64,000 bases of DNA from Polyodon spathula (lineage: Eukaryota > Chordata > Actinopteri > Acipenseriformes > Polyodontidae). Both the position numbers and the translations under genes were made by a program. The stretch lies in assembly GCF_017654505.1 (NCBI RefSeq), contig NC_054539.1, forward strand, positions 73,500,413-73,564,412, given 5' to 3'. The notes under the pieces were generated by a model. The model was not told the origin of the DNA and ran no database searches. It saw only the letters and a program-made list of their open reading frames with translations. This document shows, piece by piece, positions 12,360-27,249 of this stretch (the stretch's first letter is position 1; the number at the start of each line of letters is the position of its first letter).

Positions 12360-13110
12360 TTTATTTTTACAGAAATATGCACACAGCTGCTGGGCACAGC
12401 AGTGCTGTGCTGGACCAAGATACGCACTTCGGTTGAGATTGCTTGCAATCACGCCCACAGTATCTTGGCAGGCTATAGGCAGGAGCCTGGCTGCACTGAT
12501 AGCTGCATGCAGGCAGCTTTGGCTTTCCCAGACATGCGTGCCTGACGGGGACAAAGCATCGCTGTTGGATGCCCCTATTACACCAGGGCATAAGTTTGGT
12601 CCCTCGCGTGGTAATCCTCGAAGCAGCTGGTTCGCTTGGTTGCCAAGGGACCACCCCAGTGCACAAACCAGCGGCAAACTGGCGTCCTAGGCTGCAGCAG
12701 CCTCTAAGACTGGCACAGCCATCTCCACCCGCTGCCAGAGGTGGTATTTAGAACTGGCCAACAGAGGCTTTAATAGCAGCCCTAGGAGTTTGGTGCCACA
12801 GGCCCAGGGAGCCATCTGGTGACAGTGCACCACGGGCATCTGGGTGCTTACTGCCGTTCAGACCGGCTACTTCCTAGTGCCCAAGCGGGATGGGTGCAGG
12901 TCAACCTGTATGTGAGCCGAAGGAGGTTCAAAATGTTGACGATGCAACAACTGTTTCAATTAATCAAACCAGGCAACTGGTTCACTATGGTGCCTAAACC
13001 AGTGCGCAGGAAGTACCTGCAGTTCTCTTTTCAGGGAACAATGTGTGAGTTCTGTGTTTTCCCATTTGGGCTCTCCTTAGCTCCCTGTGCGTTCTCGAAC
13101 AACCGCTTCA
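12360..13110 (+). pseudogene. DIRS-like retrotransposon relic, copy 1 (reverse transcriptase)
   Basis: Around 12850-13100 broken frames encode a degenerate reverse transcriptase: FLVPKRDG, then FKMLTMQQLFQ, KYLQFSFQGTMCEF and FPFGLSLAPCAF. This motif series is typical of tyrosine-recombinase retrotransposons of the DIRS group. The aspartates normally around DLKDAYFHI are lost. Upstream sequence from about 12360 is GC-richer than the intron and probably belongs to the preceding reading frame of the element. It shares AGCAGCCCTAGG, GGGAGCCATCTGG and GGTGCTTACT with copy 2 at 53900-54660. It has frameshifts and stops and is certainly inactive. Confidence 0.65.
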
Positions 13111-13754
13111 CACAATCACCACACAAATGACCTCTAGTCCAAGGAATTACAGGGGGTGTTTAGGTCAGTATTGAGATGCAATCCTGGAGCTGTGAGCGAA
13201 AGTTTGAAATCCAAACTAGGTACATACTGTACTGTCCTAGCATTAGGCTCATAAGCTTGCTTACTATCTATAATGAAGTGACAGGTGACTTAACCTTTTC
13301 AGTCCTGAAATATTTTTGTTGAGCTGAAGAATAAACTTCTTTGAGTATACAAGAGAACACGACCAAATAAAATAATTTGTTTTACATATATTTATACTTT
13401 ATCTCAGACTGGGACCTAGGAGTCCCGTGAGGTTCGAATGTGATTTCTGACGACATTTATTAACATACTCCACTAAGATAAGGTGAAACCTTGAGGTCCC
13501 GCCAGGACTGAAAGAGTTAAAGCAGAAGACACTTAATAGGTAATTGAAGTTTGGCCTTTTGGATGTAATCTTTTTAAACGTTTGTCTATTTTTTATTTTT
13601 TTTTAAATCTTCTGCTCCAACTTCTAAAGCAGACATGTCTAGCAAAAGGTCAAGAAATCCCTTAATGCTTTTAAAAAACATTTCAGCAGCAATTTTGCCT
13701 CTTGTTTGAACCGAAAGGCAAAGACATTATACTATTAATCTTGTAGCCTAGCAG

Positions 13755-13757
<3 letters not shown>

Positions 13758-13786
<29 letters not shown>
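13758..13786. repeat. GA microsatellite
   Basis: Pure GA dinucleotide run, about 14 units. A second, 12-unit GA run lies at 18062-18085. Confidence 0.95.
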
Positions 13787-13791
<5 letters not shown>

Positions 13792-16700
13792 AGAACGACT
13801 TGTTGAAATGTTTATCTGAATTATGATATGCTGGTGCACGATCATCATTTATAGAGAAGACAATGCATCTACAGCCAAAAAGCTGTGTTGTTTAAATAAT
13901 GTGTCTGAATATGATTGTCATTATAAAGTTACCAGGATGTGATAACCAAAACACAAAATGCCATACAAGTGATTCTTAACACCAAGAATACAGTGCTTAA
14001 GGGTTTAAAAACATGTCACTTGGTGCCTCTAAATCTCTGCATTACATCGTGCAGATGTTTTAATCTGTCTGCAGTTAACATGTATTGATTATCTGTTTTA
14101 AATCAGTACCAGGATTAAATGAACCCTTTGGTATATAAAGATGTCCGCTTTGCCTTTTAATCAATATGTTCCTCAGGTTTGTAAGTTTTACGAAACATCA
14201 CTTCTGCTCATTATAAATGTAATGCTATTTACTAAAAAAAATAAGCATATTAATATATAGTAGTAATAAGATGTTCAGATTGAATTAGTGAGGTGTCTAA
14301 TATTTAATTTGCAAGAATGGGGCACTGGAGACGTCTGTATTAGAAATACGCAGCAACAGACCAAATGATACAATACTGGCCAATATTTGCTTCACAGGTG
14401 TTGACGTTGTATGAAAATATATGTATATTTTCAATACACAGCTGTATTGCGTGATTCTCTAAGTTTGATCTTGGGTATTGTACAAGAAAAAATAACCTTT
14501 TTTTTTTGTGCAATATTATTGCTACCTCACTAAAAAAATATGACAATTTGAGGAACTGAATTTATAATTATTGAACGCTAAACTGCTTCAATGCCACATT
14601 GTTTTAGCTCTGACTTTCTCAATGTTACACAGCATATGTTCCGAGAGTCTTCATCTTGGGCACACAGCGCCGTTAACGTGACACATGGAAGTTGCAGAGT
14701 TTTGTGTCCCAAAACAAAAGTACACAATAACTGATAAAGGCTCCCTTTACATTTTGAGTTGGTTAGCAGTCTCTTGGTCACATTAAACTGTTTAATGAAA
14801 GGAATACATATTTTATACTGAGCACAGATGAAAAGTGATAATGGTGCGGCCGGCAGCCCTGGTTAGTATTTTCTAAGCAAAGAAACTGTAAACAAGCAAG
14901 TTACATTTTAACATCACAAAGACATCAAAAAAAAAAAAAACCATGTATTTCACAAGTATATATTGAAATGTTTACATTTAAATGTCCTCTTCAATCAAAC
15001 AGCGGTTGTAAGTAAAGTTGTCAGTAGAGATAGAACTATATACATATTCAACACATTTTCGGATAGTAAAATGTTTTTGGAGTAGTTTGTTTCTTTTAAA
15101 GGTTCATTTAAACTTTGATGCAGTAGTTCCAGTATACAAACAAAAATTGTACTACGTTCAACGGCCATTCGGCCCAAAAATCACATAGAACAAATTCAAG
15201 TGAAAAAAAGTTATCCGCCTGTGGGAAGATTGGGAATGGGGTCCACGAGTCTGTGTTAATGGCAACTGTTTCTCCCATTTGAAAGTTTTGTATGAACAGC
15301 TACAGTACTTGGGCACTTTTTCTTGAAGTTTTTCCAGCCTCTCTGTTGTTGTTTTACGCGTCGGCACAGTGTGGCTCAACAATTTCATCACATCTCGAAA
15401 AACTGTTATAGAATAAAATCCACTTATGTTATTCATTATAAAATATTATATTTGTGCCAAATGTAATCTAGGTGAATTGTACAATCAAATGAATTATATT
15501 TTGTGAGATTTAGATCATATTTTGGGAAATAATTCTTATGATTAATGACAGGTTTCATTGTCTTTTGCAATATGTAGTGACTTTAGAGATGTGTAAACAT
15601 AAAACTACCCGAACATACTTAAATATTATAAGACAGATGTGTAGTGGATAAAGAGTTGTATTTAAAAATATATTTATTTTGCAGTTGGGATAATCTTGCA
15701 TCGATTTCCAAACTTCTGCGTTCACAATTCGCACACCCTGTCCTCGGGGATAATGTGATCACGCCCTGTTCAGCCCACTCTAATAGTAAACGTTTGCTTT
15801 TTACTGTCCTCAGTAGTTCCATCCACAGTAATTTCTGAATGTTTTCATTTCTAATGGGGAAGCAATGAACTTGTGTTTTTGTGGTACGCCAATTTTGTTT
15901 AGCATAATTTCCATACTATGATTTTTCGTCCGGTTCCTCGAAATACTTCCAAACCCTGCTTCGCCTGGTTCCTTTATTTAGAGATGCTGTTTTATTAAAA
16001 AATATAACAAACATTTGAAAAAACTCTTGTCATGAACTCTTACCAAGTTGTCTGGATACCATACCACGCTTACTACAGCATGAATACAGCATGCACCAGT
16101 GAAGTGCCAGATCGACCAACAACAAAACCCGCCTCAGTGTCAGTCTTTGTGTTGCACCAATTTGAAAAACTACTTGGAGGCAATTGCCAGACCCCTTCCT
16201 TTTTATAATATCCGCCTTTACTCAGGCTCCACTGCTCTCGGATACACAACGGACTACTGTACATGATACATTACTAAAATTAATACATTAAAAAATATGT
16301 GTTTGGTGAAATGTCATGTGACCAGTTATACGTCTAGCATATTATTAAATGTGTGACCACTTTAGTTTTCTTTGTTTTAAACGTCCCATCCCTACAAGGT
16401 TTCCCATCCCTACAGGGTGCCCCAGATTTAAAGCACCTGTTCTGTCAGTGAGTCCTGCCTTGATTTTAAAATATTTTTTTCTGGTACTATGGAGTTCTAT
16501 CACTTCCTTTTTAGATAAGAATAAACAGCTGACTTTTTGAGCTAAAGCATCTCTTTATGGTGGTAAATTTAGCCTTGCTTGCTAAAACCCATCCTTCTGG
16601 TATGAAGGAGATCCTGGTAGATTTTCAGATAAGAATTACAAGCGAGGGGCACCTGTTTCGTTTAAGCTGCTTCTGCTGATAAGAAACTTGGCTACAAGCA

Positions 16701-17042
16701 CAGTCCAAGGGGCTCCATAAAGGTTATTAAATTAGGTCTAGTTTTTCAAAATCCTTGCATTTTAGGCTAACGAGGATTTCTGCAATAATATTTCTGCTTG
16801 TTTAACAGTTTCTAAACCAGTACAGAGTTTTACAATATAATGTTATTGCCCTGAACAGTTACTTTTAACAATGGTCTTCTAACTACAGTGTCCAGTTTGC
16901 ATCTAGAATATCGGACTGCTCCCAGCGGTTCGGCTCTCGTGGTTCTGTAGAAGCCACCACAGAGTCTGGAATCCAGCACTGAGCATTGCAAGTGTGGGTA
17001 ACAGTTTTAAACACCTGATATCTGCAAAAAACTTGAACCCTG

Positions 17043-17555
17043 CTAGCCGATCTCCCATCTTTTGCATTCTAATTTTCCCCGATGAGCCCACTTAACTGGA
17101 TGATCTGCATTACACCCCATACATTCAGTTCTCTCCACCTTGTCTGGTTCAACATTCATATAAGAAAATGATAAACCTTGTACATCAGTGCATTCAAACA
17201 TGATTTTGCAATGCTTTACCATGTGAGTACATGGAGGGCATGTTTTTGGTTCTGCTTGTGGTAGCCCAGTTTTATAATTCTCACATCCATACTTGAAGCT
17301 GGGCATGTGCCTGCCTTTTCCTTGTACAAGGGTCACTTGTGACAAATATATGGAAGCAATTACAGCTGGAAATCCTTTTCCATTTATCTTATTTTTAGAA
17401 AGTCCCTTTTTATTATACAAAATCAAGATGAAAGTAATACATATTTTAAGTGGGGCGGAGATACACGATGATAATAGTTGGCTGACATCATTCATCCCCC
17501 GTTGTAAAGTGATCAGATTGCTAGCTTCCAGTATGTGATTTGAGTGACAAGTCAA
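17043..17555 (-). other. Unassigned 170-codon open frame
   Basis: An uninterrupted frame on the minus strand, starting at an ATG, in otherwise AT-rich intron. The C-terminal half is cysteine-rich: YGCENYK, KTCPPCTHMVKHC, FECTDV and TECMGCNADH, a spacing that could form zinc-binding pairs. The N-terminal half contains a hydrophobic stretch (ICITFILIL). I do not recognise the family. It could be a fragment of a transposon protein or a chance frame. No promoter, splice or poly(A) signal was identified. Reported as an open frame and not as a gene. Confidence 0.25.
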
Positions 17556-19270
17556 AGAAACATATAGGGAGCGATTTTATAAAGTGAGCAGGCATGGCAC
17601 AGAAGAAAATTGGTGTTTCAAGTGGATTGGTATCAATCTGGGTTCAAAAACAGCATTTACCTCTCCAGGAAGTGCTGCTGTAAGACCACTGTATATGGAA
17701 CACATATTTTGCCAGGTGTTCTGTACACATTTGGTGTTTTGACATATTTTGAGATATGTCTGTTAGACATTATAATTTGAAACTTGATTAGCATAAGATT
17801 GTGTAGCGGTAGGTAGTGTGACTTTAAACGACAGCTCTGATATTGTTGACCTAGGCTGACAACAATAACTGTCATCTCATCACTTTGCATATAACCTTTT
17901 ATAACTGTAACATCCATTGGGTATTATGAAGCCTGTCTTTTCAGAGAGCCTCAAACGGTGATTCACTGCCTTTATGTTTTTTTGAAGCCTTTTTATTGCT
18001 TATTGCTGCTGTAGTAGAGGTGTCTTGTTCTGTGTCTCATTATTTATTTAAACCTATTTTTGAGAGAGAGAGAGAGAGAGAGAGAACCTCTTACCTAATT
18101 TCTCGTTAGTGATATCAGATTATATTGAGGGTTCTTTCATTCTGTCTGTGGTCAAATATTGTGATTTGCCAGAAAGAAAAAAAAAATCTAAATTATCAGT
18201 AAACTTAATTGTTTGCTTTTTCCCCTTCTGTAAAATGGCCTGCAATTAGCACTAAATAGCAGCCTTCTGGAAGAACAGACTGAAAAAAAAAAAAACAGCC
18301 CGTCGACCTAGGTGGAGAAAGGGATTATACTCCAGTGCTAATAGTGTATTCACCAGCATTACAAGGGATCATGCATCTCGGCTTCCCTTAATGTCAACAG
18401 GAATAGGCTACAGTCTGAGAGATGATGGCTCATCCATAACGAAAGGGCAGTCATTTATGTTTTCTGTAATATGTTTTCTGTAATAACTGAATGCCTTGAA
18501 AGAAAAATAGTTTTTGGTATGTAATGCCTGTCACCAAAGAATTTATTTAAGCAAAAATGAAGGTAAAAAATAGAAGTTTTGCAAAAATCTAAGACCTGTT
18601 GTCTTTATGTTAACCCTAAATATGTTTTAGACTAACTTCTCTGCACATATTTTAAAAAATGTATGACTGCTTAGGATTTCTGGAAATCTATAAACATGCA
18701 CACGTTATCAACATATGAAAACCTCATAACTCTCCACTCAAATACAATGATTACATGCTAGAAGTGCAAGGTAAAGTACAATAGGAAGTTTCGCTGTTTT
18801 AAATTAATATGCCTTCAATTCGGACAAAGAAACATATATTGTGTGGCATGGTCTTTAAACTTAGTTATTGTGTTAACAAGAAAACTGAAATCAATCAAGA
18901 ACTGCAACTTATTAAAAGCCACTTCAAGAGGCTTGGTCATACTGTCATAGTGTAACCTCATTTCAAGTTACTTCTGTTCCTTTTTATAGTACAAACAAAA
19001 CCTGTTCTCTCTTACATTCTTAACAGTCTGTTCCGTAAGTGAACACATTTATATCCCCTGAATACAACACAACCAAGCTGCAGCTACACTGCTGTTAGCA
19101 CCAAGGCACCATGCAGAGCTAAGCACTTGAGTTAACAGGAAAACCGTAGAGTATGCAATGCAAGGGTATCGCAACATTTATGCTACAAATAAATAAAGTA
19201 TGGTTCACATTAGCCACTTTTTTACATTTTTTGATTATCTTACTGAGTTCCTGTCTTATTTATCTTGCGT

Positions 19271-19273
<3 letters not shown>

Positions 19274-19308
<35 letters not shown>
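19274..19308. repeat. GT microsatellite
   Basis: Uninterrupted GT dinucleotide run of about 17 units, ending GTATGTGTG. Confidence 0.95.
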
Positions 19309-19317
<9 letters not shown>

Positions 19318-19835
19318 AAGCTGAAGTTTTGTGAACTCTTGTTTTAATAACAATATCTAAACGCTATTGATTTCTTGCCGTGAGTTAGTGTTGTTCCAAA
19401 CACAGAACATACATCTCTTCTACACAAGGACAAATGTACCCTACTTTATTGATTACTTGTTCTTCTGTCTCCTGGATGTTGAGCTGGAAAGCCTTCCTCC
19501 CACCTTGCAGCTGAGCTTGAGCACAGTGTTCTCAAGTGTGCTGTCAATATTTGTTTAGCCTTCATTGACCTCTACACAGACCAGTGTCGTAGTCAAGACC
19601 AAACGTACGGAGACCAATATATTTTTGTTGTGACCAAACTCAAACTAAATACATTTTTGCTAGAACAACAACAACTATGATAATAACTATTTATTTTTTG
19701 AAAGCTATTTTTCTTTTAATAAACAAAATAAACACAACAAATGTAACAACTGAAAAATGTGTTCTATTGACTTTTTCCAGTTCCAGTCAATTCACTTAGA
19801 AATACACACCCTGTATAGGTGTATAAAAACATTTA

Positions 19836-19934
19836 CTACAACAGATGACTGTGAGCTAGAAGCGGAAGCCGCACTTAGCTTCGGGAACTTCCCATACTCA
19901 GCATGAATAGAAGGATGTTTTCGCTTTAGATGCC
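19836..19934 (-). pseudogene. BED zinc-finger fragment of an hAT transposase
   Basis: The minus strand reads RHLKRKHPSIHAEYGKF followed by a serine/alanine-rich linker. HLKRKHP is the histidine half of a BED-type zinc finger, the N-terminal DNA-binding domain of hAT transposases. A TTTTCTAG just before the arginine could be the transposon's own splice acceptor. The cysteine half and the catalytic domain are absent, so only a remnant survives. Confidence 0.55.
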
Positions 19935-20104
19935 TAGAAAACAAAAAATGAATATGGAACTATCTTAACAAATGTGGTCCTGTATATACTGATCATTCTC
20001 ATGTCAGTAAAACCATTTGGGGCATTAACATTAATGACCTTCAATTAGCATTTTATTACAATTAATTTTTTTGGCTACAAACTTAATAATGTTCCAAACA
20101 TGCT

Positions 20105-21672
<1,568 letters not shown>

Positions 21673-21749
<77 letters not shown>
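21673..21749. repeat. TA microsatellite right of the Tc1 copy
   Basis: About 38 TA units replace the place where the right terminal inverted repeat of the Tc1 copy should be. Ile/Tyr repeat frames across it are artefacts. Confidence 0.97.
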
Positions 21750-21755
<6 letters not shown>

Positions 21756-22544
21756 CATACAAACACAATATCACATGGAAATAAGATCAAGTACATTATT
21801 CTGTGAATGTACCAGCAGGCAGCTTAGTCATTTAAAATATACCTGTAACTTCATACGTTATTGCAGTGGAGAGTGGGGGCGATAATAATAATAAAAAACA
21901 ACTTTTCCTTTATATGGCGGCTAAGTGCAAAGCATCTCAAGCGCTGTGCAGTTTCAAACACGGTAGCAAAAAACGTAGCAAAGCGCAAAATGCAGGTGCA
22001 CGGACATATTTTATTTTTGGCTCGACAAAAACATATTTAATTCCATACTTAATTCCAAAATTATAAAACCTAAGCGTGCCAATAAATCAAGATGCGTTTT
22101 TGGTTGTTGTAGGTTTTAAACAAATAAAAGAAAAAATAATATACTTAGCTTCATATGCAAACCAGGAAATACCTAGATTAAACAGGTCCCAGGCAGGAGA
22201 TTGGTCTTGAAAACGGAAGGATCCTGATCAAGACTTGACAGATATGTACAAATACTATTTCTAGGCATTTGTGTTGCTGACACAATTATAGTTAAAGTAA
22301 CTAATATATTACAGGAAATTTATTTGGTGGCAGGAGGAAAGTTTACTTCGTGGGAGAGGCTGAGAGACGCTGTTGCAGCAGGAAGTCTGATGCGTTAAAT
22401 TTAGTAATTTTGAATGCTGCTCTCTAGACTCTAGTATAATGGCTACATTATTTTGTATTTAATAGCTGCCAATGTATAAAAGTGAGTGCATTTTGAAGGA
22501 TAAAAAGGGATATATGATAATCGAGGAAATAAAATAATCTTGAG

Positions 22545-22568
22545 TGTTTGTTTGTTTGTTTGTTTGTT
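22545..22568. repeat. TTTG microsatellite
   Basis: Six TTTG units inside the right arm of the hAT-like element. Confidence 0.9.
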
Positions 22569-23788
22569 TATGAATGAGACCAATCTGCGTGCTGCCTGCT
22601 ATCGAGACCAGGCGGACCGAGACCAAGACCTTAAAATGTAGCCTTGAGATCGTCCTCGAGACCGAGACCGGGTCTTGAGACTCCATCTCTAACACAGGCC
22701 ACATGCTTTGACATAGTCTTTATAGTTGGTATGCAGTGAAAAATAACTGTTTCCTTCCACATTGTTTTTAACCTCTGGATCTAAACCTGGATACAGTTGT
22801 TTTCACATTTCCATTTTACTATTTGTCAGAACGCTGTATTTTGTGTCATAGAGTTTGTAGGAAATGACACAAGGTACTGGTGGAACTAAAATGTGGGATT
22901 TAAAAAAGCAGCAGCTGCTGTGAACGGCAGGAACATCTAGTATTAGATGTACATCTAGCATTGTACATGATTGCATTACTCCCTATGCATGGTTATCCTG
23001 GGAAAATCACTAAAGTAGGGGGTTGCACCTGTAATATGAAGGTTATTAATCTGAGGAGTAAGGTGAGAAATTTGCATAGTTTGAAATGCTGCTTTTTTCT
23101 TTTTTTACATTTATAGATTTAAGAAAACATTTTACAGGGAGGTGAACATATAAATTAATGTTTTTGTAAACAGGGTCAATGATTCACTTGGTAAAGGAAG
23201 GGAAAGCTATTATTAATACAGGTCTGAAATGCCAAATGCAGTATTTAAGTAAACTGTTGCCTGACTGATCCTGTATTTTTATATTCCCAGGATCTGCCCA
23301 GTTAGTGCTTCCTTTCAAATGGGTTGTCTTTTCAGTACCCTGATGAGAATGCTCTCACCCCCCAATCACACACACACAAAGTTCTTCTAAATTCCCACTT
23401 TCTCAGCTGTCAGCTGTGTTGAGACACCCTAAGGAGTCAAGCGCTATTATAAATTATAATCACAATTATAAATCGGACGTGTTCATTTAATTTCAGGATA
23501 ATTCGAAGTGGATCACTTTTGGCTAACACTTTGTACTGTAGTTATTGTAGTGGTTTATAAATTCTGTGAATGTACTCAGTTAACAACATAGAAGTATTTA
23601 CATTACTTTTGTAAATTATAAAACAATATGATGTATGGAATATTGTGTTCTGAAATGCATGTATGCAGCCTGTTTTAGGTTTAAAATGTGGCTCCTTATG
23701 CACTGATGTTGTCTATATGTAAAAACATTTTTTAGACTCCCAGCATGCCATTTACTTGATTGCATTTGGTTTAACTGAACGGTATTTA

Positions 23789-23794
23789 ATATAT

Positions 23795-23862
<68 letters not shown>
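23789..23862. repeat. TA microsatellite
   Basis: TA dinucleotide run with one AA break near 23806, followed by a GT-rich tail. Confidence 0.97.
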
Positions 23863-23867
<5 letters not shown>

Positions 23868-24490
23868 AAAAATGTGTGTGTGTATGTGTGTGGAATTAAA
23901 TGGCTGTGTTTTATTGGATCAGTTGAGTCAGGTCAGTAAGACAAATTAACTCTTATCGTCACCTAAAATTCTCTTCAGTTGATCACTTAATGATTTGTGA
24001 ATAGCTGTATAGAAAAGTCCCATAAAGGTCAAGGTGGATAGGTTTATTATAATTATGCCTAACAATTTGAATAGCATTGGCACTCCTAAATAAATCTAAA
24101 GAAAGCTCCCGATCATGTAGAGCTGTCAGCTTTAGAATTGCAAAGCTTCTGTTCATGCAGCCTACAAATAGGAACATCTCACAGAAGAAAAGCATGTGTC
24201 TTCAACTGTAAAGATCTTATTCAAGATTGTGACCTTGACATGAATATGTTCTTAGCTGCAGTGCTGATTCTGAGCTGCTCGTGAATTTACAAAGAGAAAA
24301 ACCCATTAGCCAGGTCTTTTGTTCTTTGTACTCCCTGTACTCTTTTTCATTTGTTAGTATCCTATTTTCTGATTTAAAGATTTGAACAAGGAAAAGCAGG
24401 AAAGTCTAGGTGGTTTGATGTTATATTGTTTTGAGTGAATTGAATATGACTAGACTCTTGTACTAAAACAAACCTTTTTCTTCTTTTAAG

Positions 24491-24559
24491 CTTCTTGATG
24501 GCAGCTTTACCTCTCAAGTCAGTCATGAAATGGATGGACTGATTTTTCAGCCTGTAGGG
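24491..24559 (+). CDS. RNGTT: RNGTT exon D (motif IV)
   Basis: A 23-codon, phase-0 exon reading [28 protein letters not shown] is motif IV of the guanylyltransferase fold, which contacts the GTP phosphates and metal. Acceptor CTTTTAAG|CTT follows a T-rich tract, and donor GGG|GTAAGT is strong. It is flanked by a 15-kb and a 12.3-kb intron. The minus-strand 89-codon frame over it is a shadow. Confidence 0.95.
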
Positions 24560-25838
24560 GTAAGTCATGTGAATATTTTTTTTCCAGGTAGGGACATGGT
24601 CTAGTTCCCATTGTGTTCCTCCTAATACATTTGTACAGTACACCTATACTTAGTTACAGACATTTCATTCTTGGGAATGCCCCCAGTTCCTTAAGGCTTC
24701 ATAACGTTTGCCTGATTCTACTAGGATAGACTTGGAGGTGCTGCTGCTTTTGTTGCAAACACAATATTTTTTAAAGGTGTTCCAGTATTATTCTTCGTTA
24801 GTGTGACTCATGCATTTGTTTCCACTTTAATAAACAATGCAGTCAGGACAGAGCAACCACCATACCACTGGGGGCTACAGGAAATCATCATTCTTTCTGA
24901 AGACTTAATGGGGGGTAAATTATTCAGTGTTTTAATTTGATATTTTTCATGTTTTGGCACAGACTCCTCATAAGAGAGTTTTGATGAGCATATGTTCCTA
25001 GAGGTTTTGATAATTTGCTACATTACCTCCTCAGCACATCCAAGTTTTTGTTTTCTAGAACATTTCTCTACGAAATTACCATCTGTAAATACCAAATGTC
25101 CATGTTATAACAAATGTTGGGTGAGAAGTCATCAAAACCTCCAGGACCATGTGCTTGTCGGACAATTCTGTCTCATGAGGAGTCTGTCAATGCACGGAAA
25201 ATATCAAGTGAAAATATTAAATCATTTACACCCCAGTAAGTGTTCAGAATTCCTGGTGCCTCCTGTGGTTATAAGATGAGACACTCCATAATAACAAAGA
25301 ATGGAACCAGAGCAAAGTATCCTGTTTCTACAGATAAATTCCAGGTCTATCCAGGATAACGAGAACTAACAAACAGATGCAGGTTACAAACTCATGGGGA
25401 TCTTCAGAAGACTGAAATGTTTGTAATTCAGAAACTGGTGTTATTTCCAATGATTTAATCTATGGATGTTGTAGCAATAAAAGGTTTACATTTGTAACAT
25501 GCAGAATATTAATAAGAAAGCTAAAGAATAACCAGGAGAATTGTGTTTATCTGTCAGAAATCCCAGAACTGCTCTTCATGTTTTTCACTGTAGCCAGGAG
25601 CTCTGTTTCTGGGTTCAAGTGGTGGGTTTGGTTTACCGCTCAGCTTGTAAGTGTGGTGCTCTTAACTTTGAGGTTCGACTGTGTGTTATAATTTAGCACA
25701 GCTGTTGGGGCTACAAACTTTACATCCACGTTCATTTCCTTGTACCATCTGCTGATGCTCTCATGAAGGATCTGCATTCTGATTGCAGTTTGCTTTGCAG
25801 GGCATAAACAGCTGCTTGCTTTTATTTATTTTATTTTT

Positions 25839-25844
<6 letters not shown>

Positions 25845-25910
<66 letters not shown>
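25845..25910. repeat. TA microsatellite
   Basis: Pure TA dinucleotide run of about 33 units after a T-rich stretch. Confidence 0.97.
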
Positions 25911-25912
<2 letters not shown>

Positions 25913-26206
25913 TTGTCGCACTGTGTTTAATGGCATAATTTACTGTGAGTGAAGACTTCTGTTGTAATTTAAAAGTGATTAGGCTGAAACCAAGTGTGCC
26001 TTTCCCACTGTGCTTGCACAATTGGCTTCTCTAATTATCCATTTGGAATGGGAAGTTGATTGTCATGTCAATCTGTATTCTAACAGGGAAACACATTTTA
26101 TCTGAGACCCTGTAAGATTATTAAGAAGTGTAACTGGGTGAACACCCCTGATCATCTTTACTAAAGGGACATGGGATCTTTAATGCCAGTGGAGTCGACT
26201 GGTTAG

Positions 26207-26660
26207 AGCAGTGGTCGTCAAAGTGGTGCCCACAGGCAAACTCGTGCCCGCGGCAGCTGTTCTTAAATTATGGGTCTGAACACATTTCTGGCGGGTCATA
26301 GCATAGGAAAATTAATAAAACTTTAAACACGTTTTCCAGCAAAAGTGTATTCTGCATGAAAATTGAAGGCGAATGAGTAGCCAGTGGGAAAGTTAAAGAT
26401 CTGACAGCTGTTCAATCATTCGTGAGCAGAGGTAGGGTGTTAATATGTTGGTAAGCACTGAATTTCGTCGACTTATTGAGAAAAATAATACATTTCAGTA
26501 TTTAGAATTTTATTTTCTCTATATGTATTTAATTTCACCAGACAAGGGAAACAATAGTCGATTTAGTTACGAATCCACTTTCTCTGAATAATTGTACTGC
26601 AGATGAGCGATCTTTAAAACAGAGTAGTGTTGACAAATTTGCCAAATTGAAACAAAGCGG
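26207..26660 (+). mobile_element. Possible hAT-like element, left end recognisable
   Basis: CAGTGGTCGTCAAAGTGGTG at 26207 has the form of hAT-Charlie-type terminal repeats. Further in, GTGTTGACAAATTTGCC and AATTGAAACAAAGCGG near 26630-26660 could be transposase-derived, but no continuous protein is readable. No matching right end was found, so the extent is a guess. Confidence 0.35.
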
Positions 26661-26686
26661 CACTATCTAACTATGGTGCTTGTACT

Positions 26687-27063
26687 TGTGGGAATGTAAC
26701 GTTGGCAGGGATGGGGTTAAATCGGTCCCTGCCAGCAATCACAGGTGTGGCCATTCTGCAATTAGGTAATTCAGTGCTAATTGGGGAGTGGCCACATGTA
26801 TTAAAGAGCCAGAAATCCACTGAATAATTTACCCCCCATTAAGCGTTCCAAAAGAATGACGCTTGATATGGTGGTTGTTCTGTCCTGACTGCATCTTTTA
26901 TTAAAGTGGAAATAAATGCCCAGCCTGTGTTGTGTAAAACTTCTGTTTTGGCCCTTGTGCCTTGTTTATTTGTTCTTGTTTGTTTTTGTAAAACTGCAGC
27001 CTTCTGTCTCCTGGGTCTCTTTCCTGCCTTTAACATCTTGGGCCGTGACTCTACCTGTCACAT
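26687..27063 (+). mobile_element. LTR-like repeat, plus orientation
   Basis: It starts TGTGGGAATGTAACGTTGGC and runs to about ACCTGTCA. Landmarks: GATGGGGTTAAATC, CACAGGTGTGGCCATTC, TTAAAGAGCCAGAAATCC, GGAAATAAATGCCCAGCCTG, and AAACTGCAGCCTTCTGTCTC. The same landmarks recur in inverted orientation at 27553-27250. TG...CA ends, an AATAAA-containing segment and the absence of coding sequence fit a solitary LTR. Ends are approximate. Confidence 0.45.
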
Positions 27064-27249
27064 GTGGTGATAGCAGTGGGATAGCGCCCCTTGTGAACCA
27101 AAGCAGGACTGCAGTTAAAAATAAATAAGTGAGCAGGCGAGTTGGGAAGCTGAAGAGGCTTTCATTTGCTGGGCTTGCCTGGAGATTGGGCCACCGAAAA
27201 GCAGTGCCAAGACCCCCGCTTTATGATGCCGTACACGAGGGATGAGGTG

